From NCBI RefSeq assembly GCF_020165855.1, contig NZ_JAIUFY010000005.1, positions 667,235-731,234 on the forward strand: a DNA stretch of 64,000 nucleotides. The letters run 5' to 3'. This stretch comes from Celeribacter litoreus. GTDB taxonomy: Bacteria > Pseudomonadota > Alphaproteobacteria > Rhodobacterales > Rhodobacteraceae. The notes beneath the pieces are model-generated. The model was not told the DNA's origin. It saw nothing but the letters and a program-made list of their open reading frames with translations, and did not search any database. Position 1 is the stretch's first letter. Every line of letters begins with the position of its first letter. Below are positions 1 through 8,659 of the stretch, piece by piece. The translations under genes and the position numbers were made by a program.

Positions 1-2
1 AG

Positions 3-842
3 CTGTCTTGGGGCGCCTATGGTGGCGCCATCACGCCGTGGGCAGGCATCTTTCTCCTTCTTCTTGCCCCCGACTATTTCCAACCGCTTCGGGATCTGTC
101 GGCCGCGTGGCACGACAAGGCGTCGGCACTCGCAGTCGTCGGAGAGCTCGCAGACTGGGATGCCGAAGAACGGCAAACCATGCTGGGTTCTGGCGCGCCT
201 GCGCCAGTTCTGCCTGGCGCGGCGACTTTCGCGTGGCAGGGATTGGCGGTGCAGCGGGGTATGCGCGAGATAGGCTACCCTGACGCACAGATTGATGCAG
301 GTGCGAAGGTTGCGCTCGTCGGACCCTCCGGTGCTGGGAAGACGTCGTTGCTTCGACTTTTGGCAGGCTTGGATTTGCCTTCCTCCGGCACGATTCAGGT
401 CGCTGGGCAGGGGCTCTCGGAGGACACGGCAGACGCGTGGCGCGCGCGGCTCGGTTGGATGCCGCAGGCTCCGATGTTTCTAGGGCGATCTCTTCGATAC
501 AATGTGGCGTTTGGCGAGGATCTGTCTTCGGATGTGATTGATGCCGCCGCACTTGGTCCCGTTCTGGAGGGATTGCCAAAAGGCGATCTCACCCTGCTCG
601 GTGAAACGGGCGGCGGGATTTCCGGAGGGGAAGCGCGGCGTGTGATGCTCGCGCGCGCACTCGCGGCGCGGCCTGATGTCCTGCTCGCGGATGAGCCGAC
701 GGCGGACCTTGATCGGGAGACGGCACAGCTCGTCACTGACGGTCTGTTACAACTTTCGAACCAAGGCACGACACTTATCATCGCGACACATGATCCCGAC
801 CTGATCGCGCATATGGACCAAGTCATTGAGGTGAGCCCATGA
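3..842 (+). CDS. cydD: CydD, ABC half-transporter (3' part only)
   Basis: The gene is cut by the left window edge, and 279 codons remain in an open frame from base 3. The first codons encode the end of the last transmembrane helix and the APDYFQPLRDLSAAWHDKA segment typical of CydD. The nucleotide-binding domain follows: Walker A GPSGAGKTS (about bases 318-345), signature SGGEARRV and Walker B VLLADEPTADLD. With CydC it forms the inner-membrane thiol/heme-linked transporter required to assemble cytochrome bd oxidase. Its stop overlaps the cydC start (ATGA), so the two are translationally coupled. The identity is firm because cydC and cydAB follow. Confidence 0.95.
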   Translation: MSWGAYGGAITPWAGIFLLLLAPDYFQPLRDLSAAWHDKASALAVVGELADWDAEERQTMLGSGAPAPVLPGAATFAWQGLAVQRGMREIGYPDAQIDAGAKVALVGPSGAGKTSLLRLLAGLDLPSSGTIQVAGQGLSEDTADAWRARLGWMPQAPMFLGRSLRYNVAFGEDLSSDVIDAAALGPVLEGLPKGDLTLLGETGGGISGGEARRVMLARALAARPDVLLADEPTADLDRETAQLVTDGLLQLSNQGTTLIIATHDPDLIAHMDQVIEVSP

Positions 843-2476
843 CGCGGCTCTGGCGAATATTCCGAAGGATGGTCGAGGGGGAGCGCGTGGCGCTGTTGCG
901 AGGCTTGGGTCTCTCGATGTTCGTGCTGGCGATGGGAGCCGCTCTTTTGGGGCTGTCCGGCTGGTTCATCGTCGCGGCCTCTGCTGCCGGACTGGCGGGC
1001 GTCGGCGCCGTGTTCGACGTGTTTCGGCCCTCCGCGATGGTGCGGTTCCTCGCCATCGGGCGCACTGCAACGCGGTATGGTGAACGCCTTTTAACGCATG
1101 ACGCGACTTTACGAGCGTTGACAAAACTGCGCGTCGGGTTGCTGTCCGGCCTGTCCGGACGCAGCCATGATCGCCTTTTGCGACTGCGGGGCGCGCAGGC
1201 CCTAAACCGGATCATCGCCGATGTCGACGCGCTCGACGGAGTGCCCATCCGGCTGTTCATTCCTTTGATCGCGGGCCTTGCGACGCAAGTTTTGGCACTG
1301 ATCTTCCTGTCTTGGCTGGTCGCGCCTGCCGTAGGTGTCGCAGTTTTCCTGATCTTTGTCGTGGGCGGCGGTGGTGTGTTTCTCTGGGGCGTACGGCGCG
1401 CGGCGGAAACGTCGCGGAAGACCGAGGCTGCGGGGCAGGCGTTCAAGAGCCGGTTCATCGATCTGGTGAGCGCGCGAGAGGATCTTTCCGTCTACGGTGT
1501 GCTCTCGACCCAAAAGGCCATGGTGGCCGAGGCGGAGGTCCGGCGGCAGGCGTTTGCGCGACTGACGGATCGTATTGAGCGCGAAGTTGGTGCGTTGATG
1601 ATGGCAGTCAGCGCGATCGCCGCGACGGCTGCCCTTTGGATCGGGGGCGCGATGGTGGAGTCTGGGTCGTTGACGCCTGCACGTGCAGCCATCGGGTTCT
1701 TTGCGGCTCTGGCATTGATGGAAACGCTCGCGCCCCTGCGGCGGGCCGTCTCCGAGATCGGTCGCATGTCTGGCGCGGCACGGCGTGTGGAGGAGATGCT
1801 CGGAGATGAGGTTCCGCAGGAGGTAAGGCACAGTGCGTTGACGGAGCCTGCGCGGCTCTCCTTCGATCAGGTTAGCTTTTCTCGGACCGGGCGGGCGCAG
1901 CCTGTGCTCAGCGCATTTGATCTGAACATCGAACAGGGCGAGTGGGTCGCTCTCAAGGGGCCGTCCGGCGTCGGCAAAAGTACAGTCCTTTTGCTCGCGA
2001 CTGGGGCTTTGTTGCCCATCGAAGGAACCGTAAGGCTGAATGATCAGGACGTGACGTCTTACCCGCAAGGCACACTCGCACTCGTGAGCCAGCGCGCCTC
2101 TCTCATTCAGGGAACTGTCGCAGAGAACCTGCGTCTCGCCGCGCCGGAAGCCGAAGATGCCGCGCTTTGGGCGGCGCTGGAGGCTGTAAGTTTGCACGAG
2201 GTGCTTGAGGCAAAAGGCGGTCTCGCGGCAAAGCTCGGTCCACGCGGGGCAGGGCTCTCGGGTGGCGAGGCACGTCGACTGGTACTCGCACGGGCGATTC
2301 TGATGCAGCCAAAGGTTCTCTTGCTCGATGAGCCAACAGAGGGGCTGGATCACGGGACGGCGGCCAAGGTGTTGGCGGGACTGCGCTCTGCACTACCCTC
2401 AACCGCGGTGCTGATGGCCGCACATCGGGCGGAAGAACACGGCGCTGCGGACCGGATCGTGACGCTCGGCGCATAG
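839..2476 (+). CDS. cydC: CydC, ABC half-transporter for cytochrome bd assembly
   Basis: This 545-residue protein has an N-terminal six-helix exporter domain (about residues 1-310) and a C-terminal ATPase domain. The ATPase shows Walker A GPSGVGKST near residue 374, signature LSGGEARRL near 471 and Walker B VLLLDEPTEGLD. The length and domain order fit CydC. CydDC moves cysteine/glutathione and binds heme, and it is needed for bd oxidase maturation. The start overlaps the cydD stop by four bases. The 179-nt gap to cydA holds an FNR-like box, so cydAB probably has its own oxygen-responsive promoter as well as any readthrough from cydDC. Confidence 0.95.
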   Translation: MTRLWRIFRRMVEGERVALLRGLGLSMFVLAMGAALLGLSGWFIVAASAAGLAGVGAVFDVFRPSAMVRFLAIGRTATRYGERLLTHDATLRALTKLRVGLLSGLSGRSHDRLLRLRGAQALNRIIADVDALDGVPIRLFIPLIAGLATQVLALIFLSWLVAPAVGVAVFLIFVVGGGGVFLWGVRRAAETSRKTEAAGQAFKSRFIDLVSAREDLSVYGVLSTQKAMVAEAEVRRQAFARLTDRIEREVGALMMAVSAIAATAALWIGGAMVESGSLTPARAAIGFFAALALMETLAPLRRAVSEIGRMSGAARRVEEMLGDEVPQEVRHSALTEPARLSFDQVSFSRTGRAQPVLSAFDLNIEQGEWVALKGPSGVGKSTVLLLATGALLPIEGTVRLNDQDVTSYPQGTLALVSQRASLIQGTVAENLRLAAPEAEDAALWAALEAVSLHEVLEAKGGLAAKLGPRGAGLSGGEARRLVLARAILMQPKVLLLDEPTEGLDHGTAAKVLAGLRSALPSTAVLMAAHRAEEHGAADRIVTLGA

Positions 2477-2498
2477 CTATCACGGGCAAGTGATTGCT

Positions 2499-2517
2499 AC
2501 GTCCTCGAAAGGGACGT
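2499..2517 (+). other. Short hairpin after cydC
   Basis: ACGTCC and GGACGT form a six-base-pair stem with a seven-base loop just after the cydC stop. No T-run follows, so this is at best a weak terminator or an RNA processing site between cydDC and cydAB. Confidence 0.3.
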
Positions 2518-2560
2518 CATGTCGCAATCCAAATAAGACTTATCTGAAATATATCTTTTA

Positions 2561-2574
2561 TTGATTTCGGTCAA
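2561..2574 (+). promoter_or_regulatory. FNR/FnrL-like box upstream of cydA
   Basis: TTGATTTCGGTCAA matches the FNR/FnrL consensus TTGAT-N4-ATCAA with one mismatch and lies about 80 bases before the cydA start. Alphaproteobacterial FnrL commonly controls high-affinity oxidases, so low-oxygen activation of cydABX is the natural reading. That control is inferred, not shown. Confidence 0.65.
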
Positions 2575-2655
2575 AGTGCGCGCGTTTCGCACGCGCTATC
2601 TGACCAAAACATACATTTGCGAAATATGTTTTCGCGCAACTGGAGCAAAAGGAAA

Positions 2656-4269
2656 ATGGAATTCGGAGTAGTCGAGCTGTCGCGTCTGCAATTCGCAATG
2701 ACAGCCATGTACCATTTCCTCTTCGTGCCGCTGACGCTTGGTCTGTCGATCATCGTCGCGATCATGGAGACAGTCTATGTCATGACTGGCCGCCCGATCT
2801 GGCGGCAGATGACGAAATTCTGGGCCACCCTGTTCGGGATCAACTTTGTGCTCGGTGTCGCCACCGGGATCACGATGGAATTCCAGTTCGGGATGAACTG
2901 GTCCTACTATAGCCACTACGTCGGAGACATCTTCGGCGCGCCGCTCGCCATTGAGGGTTTGATGGCCTTCTTCATGGAGGCGACGTTCGTAGGCCTCATG
3001 TTCTTCGGGTGGGACAAACTCTCACGCGTCGCCCACCTAATCGTCACGTGGCTGGTCGCCATCGGATCGAACTTTTCGGCGCTTTGGATTTTGATCGCGA
3101 ACGGGTGGATGCAGAACCCTGTGGGGGCTGAATTCAATCCGGACACCATGCGTATGGAGATGACGAACTTTTTTGAAGTGGTTTTCAACGAGGTCGCGCA
3201 GGCCAAATTCGTTCACACTGTGTCTGCCGGTTACGTGACGGCGTCTGTGTTCGTTCTGGGTGTCTCCGCTTGGTATCTCCTGAAAGGCCGACATATCGAG
3301 TTGGCGCGGCGCTCGATCGCGATTGCGTCGGCCTTCGGTCTCGCCTCCGCCCTCTCTGTTGTCATCCTCGGTGACGAAAGCGGCTACTCCGCCTCGCACA
3401 CGCAGCGGATGAAACTCGCCGCCATCGAGGGCATGTGGGAAACGCACGAAGCACCTGCTTCGTTCACGCTCGTCGGTATTCCAGACAAGGAAGCCCGCGA
3501 GACGCACTATGCCGTGCACATCCCTTATGTCATGGGGCTGATCGGCACGCGCTCTCTCACGCAGGAAATCCCCGGAATTGAGGATCTGGTTGCAGAGGCC
3601 GATGACCGTATACGGTCTGGCATCATCGCTTATGACGCGCTCATGACGATCCGCGAACAACGTGATGCAACGTCTGCCGACGTGCGCGCGACGTTTGAGG
3701 ATCACTCCGAAGATCTCGGTTTTGCCATGCTGCTCAAGCGCTATGTGGAAGATCCGCGTGACGCGACCGAAGAGCAGATCGCAATGGCTGCCGAGGACAC
3801 GATCCCGGGCGTCGGTCCGCTCTTCTGGGCATTCCGGATCATGGTCGGTCTCGGGTTCAGCTTTATCGCGGTGATGGTCTACTTCTTCTACCGCGCCTCG
3901 TTCAAAGGAATGCAGTTCCCGCGCTGGGCATTGCGGGCGGCGGTGATCATCATTCCGGCCCCCTGGATTGCCGCAGAACTCGGCTGGTTTGTCGCCGAAT
4001 TCGGACGTCAGCCTTGGACAGTCGACGGCGTGCTTCCGACGGCGCTTTCGGCATCGCATCTCTCGATCACCGATCTTCTGATCACGCTCGCGGGCTTCGT
4101 GATCTTCTACACCGTGCTCTTCATCGTCGAGATGGGTCTGATGATCAAATACATCAAAAAGGGCCCCTACATGGACGTCGAGGAAACGGACACATGGATG
4201 GAGCGCCATTCCCACCGCCTGCGCACCCATGACGGCAAAGGGCCCTTTGCGGCCGAACCTGCGGAGTAA
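2656..4269 (+). CDS. cydA: Cytochrome bd ubiquinol oxidase subunit I
   Basis: CydA carries all hemes and the quinol site of the bd oxidase, which reduces oxygen to water at the inner membrane. I use the ATG at 2656 (537 residues) rather than an in-frame ATG at 2617, because MEFGVVELSRLQF is the conserved N-terminus and a GGAG sits ten bases upstream. Heme ligands are visible: H20 (E. coli H19), H187 (E. coli H186) and the methionine in FRIMVGLG near 396. GDESGY and GRQPW motifs are present. The Q-loop is the long, E. coli-like type. cydB follows after five bases. Confidence 0.97.
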   Translation: MEFGVVELSRLQFAMTAMYHFLFVPLTLGLSIIVAIMETVYVMTGRPIWRQMTKFWATLFGINFVLGVATGITMEFQFGMNWSYYSHYVGDIFGAPLAIEGLMAFFMEATFVGLMFFGWDKLSRVAHLIVTWLVAIGSNFSALWILIANGWMQNPVGAEFNPDTMRMEMTNFFEVVFNEVAQAKFVHTVSAGYVTASVFVLGVSAWYLLKGRHIELARRSIAIASAFGLASALSVVILGDESGYSASHTQRMKLAAIEGMWETHEAPASFTLVGIPDKEARETHYAVHIPYVMGLIGTRSLTQEIPGIEDLVAEADDRIRSGIIAYDALMTIREQRDATSADVRATFEDHSEDLGFAMLLKRYVEDPRDATEEQIAMAAEDTIPGVGPLFWAFRIMVGLGFSFIAVMVYFFYRASFKGMQFPRWALRAAVIIIPAPWIAAELGWFVAEFGRQPWTVDGVLPTALSASHLSITDLLITLAGFVIFYTVLFIVEMGLMIKYIKKGPYMDVEETDTWMERHSHRLRTHDGKGPFAAEPAE

Positions 4270-4274
4270 CTGAC

Positions 4275-5438
4275 ATGATCTTGCATGAACTTATCAGCTT
4301 CGAAATCCTGCGTGTGATCTGGTGGTTGCTCCTTGGTGTGCTGCTCATCGGGTTCGCCCTCACCGACGGGTTTGACATGGGGGTAGGGGCGCTCCTTCCC
4401 TTTGTCGGAAAAACCGATACGGAGCGCCGCGTGGTGATCAACACCATTGGGCCGGTCTGGGAAGGGAACCAGGTGTGGTTCATTCTCGGGGGCGGCGCGA
4501 TCTTTGCTGCGTGGCCACCACTTTACGCGGTGTCGTTCTCCGGCTTTTACCTCGCTATGTTCCTTGTGCTCGCCGCGCTGATCCTGCGTCCGGTCGGGTT
4601 CAAATACCGCTCCAAACGCGAAGGCGCGCGGTGGCGGCGGAACTGGGACTGGGCGCTCTTTGTGGGCGGTGCGGTTCCGGCGCTCGTCTTTGGTGTGGCT
4701 GTTGGCAACGTGCTCCAAGGCGTGCCATTCCACCTGACGCCGGACATGCTCATGCCGCGCTATGATGGGAACGCGATCATGAAGCTTCTGCTTCTACTCA
4801 ATCCCTTCGCTCTGCTCGCGGGTGTCGTATCACTCTCCATGCTCCTGATGCACGGTGCCGCGTGGCTCGGTCTGAAAACCGAGGGGGCGATTCAGGCACG
4901 TGCTCGTAAGATCGGCACGACCGCCGGTCTGGTGGCCGCAGGTGGCTATGCGCTCGCTGGTCTCTGGCTCGCGCTCGGGATCGACGGGTATCAGATCGTG
5001 GGCGAGATCGTGAAAGACGGACCGAGCAACCCGCTCTATTCCGACGTGATGCGCGGCGGCTCGTGGCTGTCGGCCTACGGCGACCGTCCTTGGATCGCAA
5101 TCGCGCCGGTCATGGCATTTGTCGGGATCGCAATGGCTGTGAGAGGGCTGCGCGTAGGGCGTGAAGTTTCCACGCTCCTGTGGTCCAAACTCGGCATCAC
5201 TGGGATCATCTCCTCGGTCGGCCTGACGATGTTCCCGTTCATCCTGCCGTCGACAGTCGATCCGAATAGCTCGCTGACAGTTTGGGATAGCTCCAGCTCT
5301 CACCTGACGCTGTTCATTATGCTGGTCTGTGCCGTGATCTTCATGCCGCTCATCCTCGCCTACACCTCATGGGTCTACAAAGTGCTCTGGGGCAAGGTCA
5401 CCGAGGACGACATCAGCAAGAACGCCAACAGCTACTAA
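4275..5438 (+). CDS. cydB: Cytochrome bd ubiquinol oxidase subunit II
   Basis: This 387-residue polytopic protein has the family features: an N-terminal IWWLLLGVLLIGFALTDGFD segment, GPVWEGNQVW in an early loop, and several helices to a short cytosolic C-terminus. CydB pairs with CydA to form the quinol oxidase core and provides the pseudo-symmetric scaffold without binding heme itself. It starts five bases after cydA, and cydX follows directly, so cydABX is one operon. Its length is usual for the E. coli-like branch. Confidence 0.97.
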   Translation: MILHELISFEILRVIWWLLLGVLLIGFALTDGFDMGVGALLPFVGKTDTERRVVINTIGPVWEGNQVWFILGGGAIFAAWPPLYAVSFSGFYLAMFLVLAALILRPVGFKYRSKREGARWRRNWDWALFVGGAVPALVFGVAVGNVLQGVPFHLTPDMLMPRYDGNAIMKLLLLLNPFALLAGVVSLSMLLMHGAAWLGLKTEGAIQARARKIGTTAGLVAAGGYALAGLWLALGIDGYQIVGEIVKDGPSNPLYSDVMRGGSWLSAYGDRPWIAIAPVMAFVGIAMAVRGLRVGREVSTLLWSKLGITGIISSVGLTMFPFILPSTVDPNSSLTVWDSSSSHLTLFIMLVCAVIFMPLILAYTSWVYKVLWGKVTEDDISKNANSY

Positions 5439-5453
5439 AGAAAGGAGGTCACA

Positions 5454-5576
5454 ATGTGGTATTTTGCCTGGCTTCTCGGCCTTCCACTCGCGGCCATGTT
5501 CGCCGTTCTGAACGCCATGTGGCTCGAGATGCGTGAGGACGCGCGTCTCACGGATGAGCACGACGACACCGCCTGA
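5454..5576 (+). CDS. cydX: CydX, small subunit of cytochrome bd oxidase
   Basis: This 40-residue gene is often missed. It starts MWYFAWLLGLPLA, the CydX hallmark (E. coli MWYFAWILG), has one membrane helix over about residues 3-22 and ends in an acidic tail. A near-perfect Shine-Dalgarno (AAAGGAGGT, 5441-5449) lies four bases before the ATG, and the gene sits 15 bases after cydB. CydX binds the CydA side of the oxidase and stabilises the hemes. The position immediately after cydB supports the call strongly. Confidence 0.95.
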   Translation: MWYFAWLLGLPLAAMFAVLNAMWLEMREDARLTDEHDDTA

Positions 5577-5644
5577 TCACTCCGGTTTGCGGCACCATTC
5601 GACCACGTGCGCCGTAAACCTGCTCTGAGTCCCTTCAGGTGCTC

Positions 5645-5690
5645 GGGCTTCGGGGAGACAGTTCCGCATCTCCGAAGCCCTCATTTCCAA
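5645..5690 (+). terminator. Candidate terminator after cydABX
   Basis: GGGCTTCGG (5645-5653) and CCGAAGCCC (5672-5680) form a perfect nine-base-pair stem whose loop can extend the pairing. The downstream tract (TCATTTCC) is only moderately T-rich, so strength is uncertain, but the location between cydX and the next promoter is right. Confidence 0.6.
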
Positions 5691-5731
5691 CCTTTGTCCG
5701 CCGGTATTCGCGCGGGTAAATCTACCTAAAT

Positions 5732-5753
5732 ATATGCAAAAATATGCATAATA
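5732..5753 (+). promoter_or_regulatory. AT-rich repeat element upstream of sulfide:quinone oxidoreductase gene
   Basis: ATATGCA occurs twice ten bases apart (5732-5738 and 5742-5748), and the palindrome TATGCATA is at 5743-5750. The element ends 16 bases before the start codon. It matches the region before the RND efflux operon (11414-11435) at 19 of 22 positions without gaps. It is probably an operator overlapping the promoter. Sulfide-sensing ArsR repressors (BigR/SqrR) commonly control such genes, but no regulator gene is in view. Confidence 0.5.
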
Positions 5754-5769
5754 ATATATGGAGGAAGAC

Positions 5770-7086
5770 ATGAATTCACCCAATCCCCCGACCATCGGTC
5801 GCCGCGGATTTCTCGGCCTCGCAGCGGGTGCAACGGCGCTTGCGGCGACGTCCAGCGCGGTTCAGGCAGCGGGCCTCAAGACCAACGCGAAGATTGTTAT
5901 CATCGGCGCGGGCGCAGGGGGGACGGCCCTCGCGAACCGGTTGATGGATCGCCTCGAAGGTGCGCAGATCACGCTCATTGATCCGCGAAAAGAGCATCTC
6001 TACCAACCAGGGCTGACCTTGGTCGCTGCTGGTCTGAAGCCCGCTGACTATGTGCTGTCCGCCACGACTGACTGGCTGCCGAAAGGCGTTGCGCTCATTC
6101 AGGAGAAGGCCGCTGCCATCGACCCCGTCGCGAAAACCGTAGCGACAGAGAGTGGCCAGACGCTCTCCTACGATTTCCTCGTCGTGGCCCCGGGGCTGGT
6201 TCTGGACCATGATGCGATTGACGGTTTCTCACTCGATATGGTCGGCAACAATGGGATCGGAGCGCTCTACGCCGGACCGCAATATGCCGCCGCGACTTGG
6301 AAAGCCGCGTCGAAATTTATTGAGGAGGGCGGTCACGGCGTGTTCACCCGTCCGGCGACCGAAATGAAGTGCGCCGGCGCGCCACTCAAACACACCTTTC
6401 TGATTGATGATCGCCTGCGGCGTGCAGGCACCCGCGGCAAAGCGGAAATCAGCTATGTCGCACCGCAGACCTCGCTTTTCGGCGTGCCGATTGTCTCTGA
6501 GAAGGTGCGCATGCTCTTCGGGGATCGCGGCATTGATCCGATCTACTGTCAGACAGTGAAATCCATTGACGCGGGCGCGAAACGTGTGACCTTCGCGTCG
6601 CCTGACGGCGATCAGGAAATGGACTATGATTACATCCACCTCATCCCGCCCCAACGTGCGCCCGAGGTGATCCGTCAGTCGGGTCTCTCCTGGGCGGATA
6701 AGTGGACGGATCAGGGATGGGTCGAATGCGACATGTCCACGCTACAGCACCTCCGCTATCCGGAGGTTTGGGCGCTTGGCGATGTGGCAGGGGTTCCAAA
6801 GGGGAAAACGGCGGCCTCTGTGAAATGGCAGGTGCCCGTGGTCGAAGACCAGATCGTTTCCGCCATCGCGGGCAAGTCGCCTTCGGAAACCTACAACGGC
6901 TACACCTCCTGTCCGATGATCACAAAGATCGGCCGCGCGATGCTCGTCGAGTTTGATTATCAGAACAACCTGACCCCCTCCTTCCCCGGCATCATACCGC
7001 CACTCGAAGAGTTGTGGATTTCTTGGCTGATGAAAGAGGTCGCTCTCAAGGCGACGTATAACGCCATGTTGCGTGGCAAGGCTTGA
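5770..7086 (+). CDS. sqr: Type II sulfide:quinone oxidoreductase with Tat-like signal
   Basis: This 438-residue flavoprotein should oxidise sulfide to sulfane sulfur and pass electrons to quinone. The FAD motif IIGAGAGG is at about residues 44-51. The redox cysteines are C201 (in KCAGAP) and C381 (in YTSCP), the pattern and spacing of mitochondrial SQOR (type II) rather than bacterial type I. LQHLRYPEVWALGD is the conserved FAD-binding stretch. The N-terminus GRRGFLGLAAG resembles a twin-arginine signal ending near VQAA (residue 34), suggesting periplasmic export. The start at 5770 is set by GGAGGAAG just upstream; an in-frame ATG at 5758 lies before that site. Confidence 0.9.
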   Translation: MNSPNPPTIGRRGFLGLAAGATALAATSSAVQAAGLKTNAKIVIIGAGAGGTALANRLMDRLEGAQITLIDPRKEHLYQPGLTLVAAGLKPADYVLSATTDWLPKGVALIQEKAAAIDPVAKTVATESGQTLSYDFLVVAPGLVLDHDAIDGFSLDMVGNNGIGALYAGPQYAAATWKAASKFIEEGGHGVFTRPATEMKCAGAPLKHTFLIDDRLRRAGTRGKAEISYVAPQTSLFGVPIVSEKVRMLFGDRGIDPIYCQTVKSIDAGAKRVTFASPDGDQEMDYDYIHLIPPQRAPEVIRQSGLSWADKWTDQGWVECDMSTLQHLRYPEVWALGDVAGVPKGKTAASVKWQVPVVEDQIVSAIAGKSPSETYNGYTSCPMITKIGRAMLVEFDYQNNLTPSFPGIIPPLEELWISWLMKEVALKATYNAMLRGKA

Positions 7087-7098
7087 GGAGGAACACCG

Positions 7099-7461
7099 AT
7101 GAAAGACATGACATTTGAAACATTGATCGCTGTTTTCGAGGAAATCTTCGGGCGAGGTCTCTTCTGGGCGATGGTCGTGGTGGCGGCGCTTGTGACGCTC
7201 GCCTACGCCTTTGTGCTGATCCGAGATCGTTCTGTGAGTTGGCGCAAATTCCTTTGGGCGCAAGTCTCCATGCCTGTCGGTGCGGTTCTCGCCGTGTGGT
7301 TCGTGATGACCATGACGCATTCCGGCATTTCCGACATCGGCGGAGCCGTGGACCTCATCGTGTTCCTTGGTGTTGCGACTATGGGCGCAATCGGCATGGC
7401 GATTCTGGTCTACACCCTCGAATCCCTCGTCAAACCGCCTCGCGAGGACACGCATTCCTGA
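7099..7461 (+). CDS. DUF5368-like small membrane protein
   Basis: This 120-residue protein has about three or four hydrophobic helices (near residues 20-42, 55-72 and 84-108). It follows the sulfide:quinone oxidoreductase gene after 12 bases with a good GAGGAGG site, so the two are co-transcribed. I recognise it as a DUF5368-type protein from its N-terminus and context; no biochemical role is known to me. It may anchor or assist sulfide oxidation at the membrane, an inference from the gene pair alone. Confidence 0.7.
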   Translation: MKDMTFETLIAVFEEIFGRGLFWAMVVVAALVTLAYAFVLIRDRSVSWRKFLWAQVSMPVGAVLAVWFVMTMTHSGISDIGGAVDLIVFLGVATMGAIGMAILVYTLESLVKPPREDTHS

Positions 7462-7493
7462 CGGTCGTTGCGTTCCCATGCGACTGAATGGAG

Positions 7494-7527
7494 AAACGCC
7501 CCCAGTGTGCGGACTGGGGACGTTTTT
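7494..7527 (+). terminator. Rho-independent terminator after sqr operon
   Basis: AAACG-C-CCCCAGT / ACTGGGG-A-CGTTT forms a strong 12-base-pair stem with a six-base loop (7507-7512), running into TTTTT. It ends the sqr-DUF5368 transcript. Confidence 0.9.
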
Positions 7528-7565
7528 GTATCTGGTTTGGCGCTGCTTTCAGCAGTCGCGGGGGC

Positions 7566-8249
7566 TCAGTGGCCGTTCGGTTTTACGACGACCCAGACGG
7601 TTTGGAAAATGAGTGTGAAGTCTGCCCAGAGGCCCATCTTGTGGTAATACTCGTTGTCAAAGTTCACACGCTCGACAAAGCTTGTCTCACCACGTCCGGA
7701 GACCTGCCAGGGACCGGTCAGGCCCGGGCGCATTTCGAAATATGCGGACCCATTGGCGGTTTCATACAGCAACTGTTGGCTCGGGAGAAACGGGCGGGGG
7801 CCGACAATGCTCATCTGACCACGGAAGACATTCAGAAGTTGAGGAAGTTCGTCAATCGATGTCTTGCGGATGAAGTTGCCGACTTTCGTAATCCGCGGGT
7901 CGTTGCGGAGCTTTTGATAGGTCGTCCATTCATGGGCAATCTCAGGATCTTCCTGACACATTTTGATCAAGATCGCGTCTGCGTTCACATGCATCGACCG
8001 CAGTTTGTAGAACTCAAAGCTCTCACCGTTTTTGCCGATACGGCGCTGTGAATAGAAAGCGGGACCGCCATCCATTTTGACCAACAAAGCGACGATGGCG
8101 ATGACGGGCAATGTGATGGGGAGAGAAGCAATCACGAGAAGGATGTCTAAGATACGCTTCCCAAAATCGCGATACAGTCCGGACTTTTTCGTAACAGGCG
8201 CTGAAATCCGCTTAGAATCCGTGGGGAAAGATCTCGATGTGTACGTCAT
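7566..8249 (-). CDS. ExoY-like bacterial sugar transferase
   Basis: This 227-residue protein belongs to the family that transfers a sugar phosphate to undecaprenyl phosphate, the first step of exopolysaccharide repeat-unit assembly. One N-terminal membrane segment (about residues 33-58) precedes the catalytic domain. Family blocks are KLRSMHVNADA, RNDPRITKVGNFIRKTSIDE, SIVGPRPFLP and RPGLTGPWQVSGRG. The length matches the short ExoY type without the extra N-terminal membrane domain of WbaP. There is no other polysaccharide gene nearby, so it is an orphan. The sugar substrate cannot be read from sequence. Confidence 0.88.
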   Translation of the reverse strand: MTYTSRSFPTDSKRISAPVTKKSGLYRDFGKRILDILLVIASLPITLPVIAIVALLVKMDGGPAFYSQRRIGKNGESFEFYKLRSMHVNADAILIKMCQEDPEIAHEWTTYQKLRNDPRITKVGNFIRKTSIDELPQLLNVFRGQMSIVGPRPFLPSQQLLYETANGSAYFEMRPGLTGPWQVSGRGETSFVERVNFDNEYYHKMGLWADFTLIFQTVWVVVKPNGH

Positions 8250-8659
8250 ATAATTAGGTCTCCAAACCCGGATTTACTCTCAACACGAGGCTCCTGATTG
8301 AACCCCTACCACTCAAAACCAGACGCGAGCAAAGCGAAACATTGCCTTCGTTCTCAACTGTGCACTTGCCGCAACGTAACCTGATTACACGAGGAATTCA
8401 CATGAAGATTTTATGGATGTCGGGGGTGTGTGGCGCTAACGCGCTTATTTTCTGGGCGATAACGTCCGCTTTGTCTACTTTTCTGACATGCGAATTGCTG
8501 CAATGCAGAGGTGGAAGGTTTTTGTCGGGTTTTGAGACGATGACGATTCGAGCGTTTGCGGTGTCGTGATTTGTGCCTTTCGGAGGCAGCGCAGCTCTTG
8601 TTATGTTCGCGCAAAGCATTCTTAATTTTCGATTACTTCATCCGCGAAGAGACAATCCT
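8250..8659. other. Intergenic region between sugar transferase and modA
   Basis: This 410-base stretch should hold the divergent promoters for the sugar transferase and modABC. It seems less GC-rich than its neighbours. I find no clear molybdate-responsive (ModE/MopA) palindrome. One possible short ORF is listed separately; otherwise I see nothing. Confidence 0.6.
8402..8569 (+). CDS. Possible 55-residue membrane peptide, doubtful
   Basis: An ATG at 8402 preceded by GAGGA (8391-8395, six-base spacing) opens a 55-codon frame with one hydrophobic stretch (about residues 3-27) and two cysteines near the middle. I do not recognise the sequence. The ribosome site is the main argument for it, and lack of family resemblance the argument against. 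It may be a chance frame. Confidence 0.25.
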   Translation: MKILWMSGVCGANALIFWAITSALSTFLTCELLQCRGGRFLSGFETMTIRAFAVS

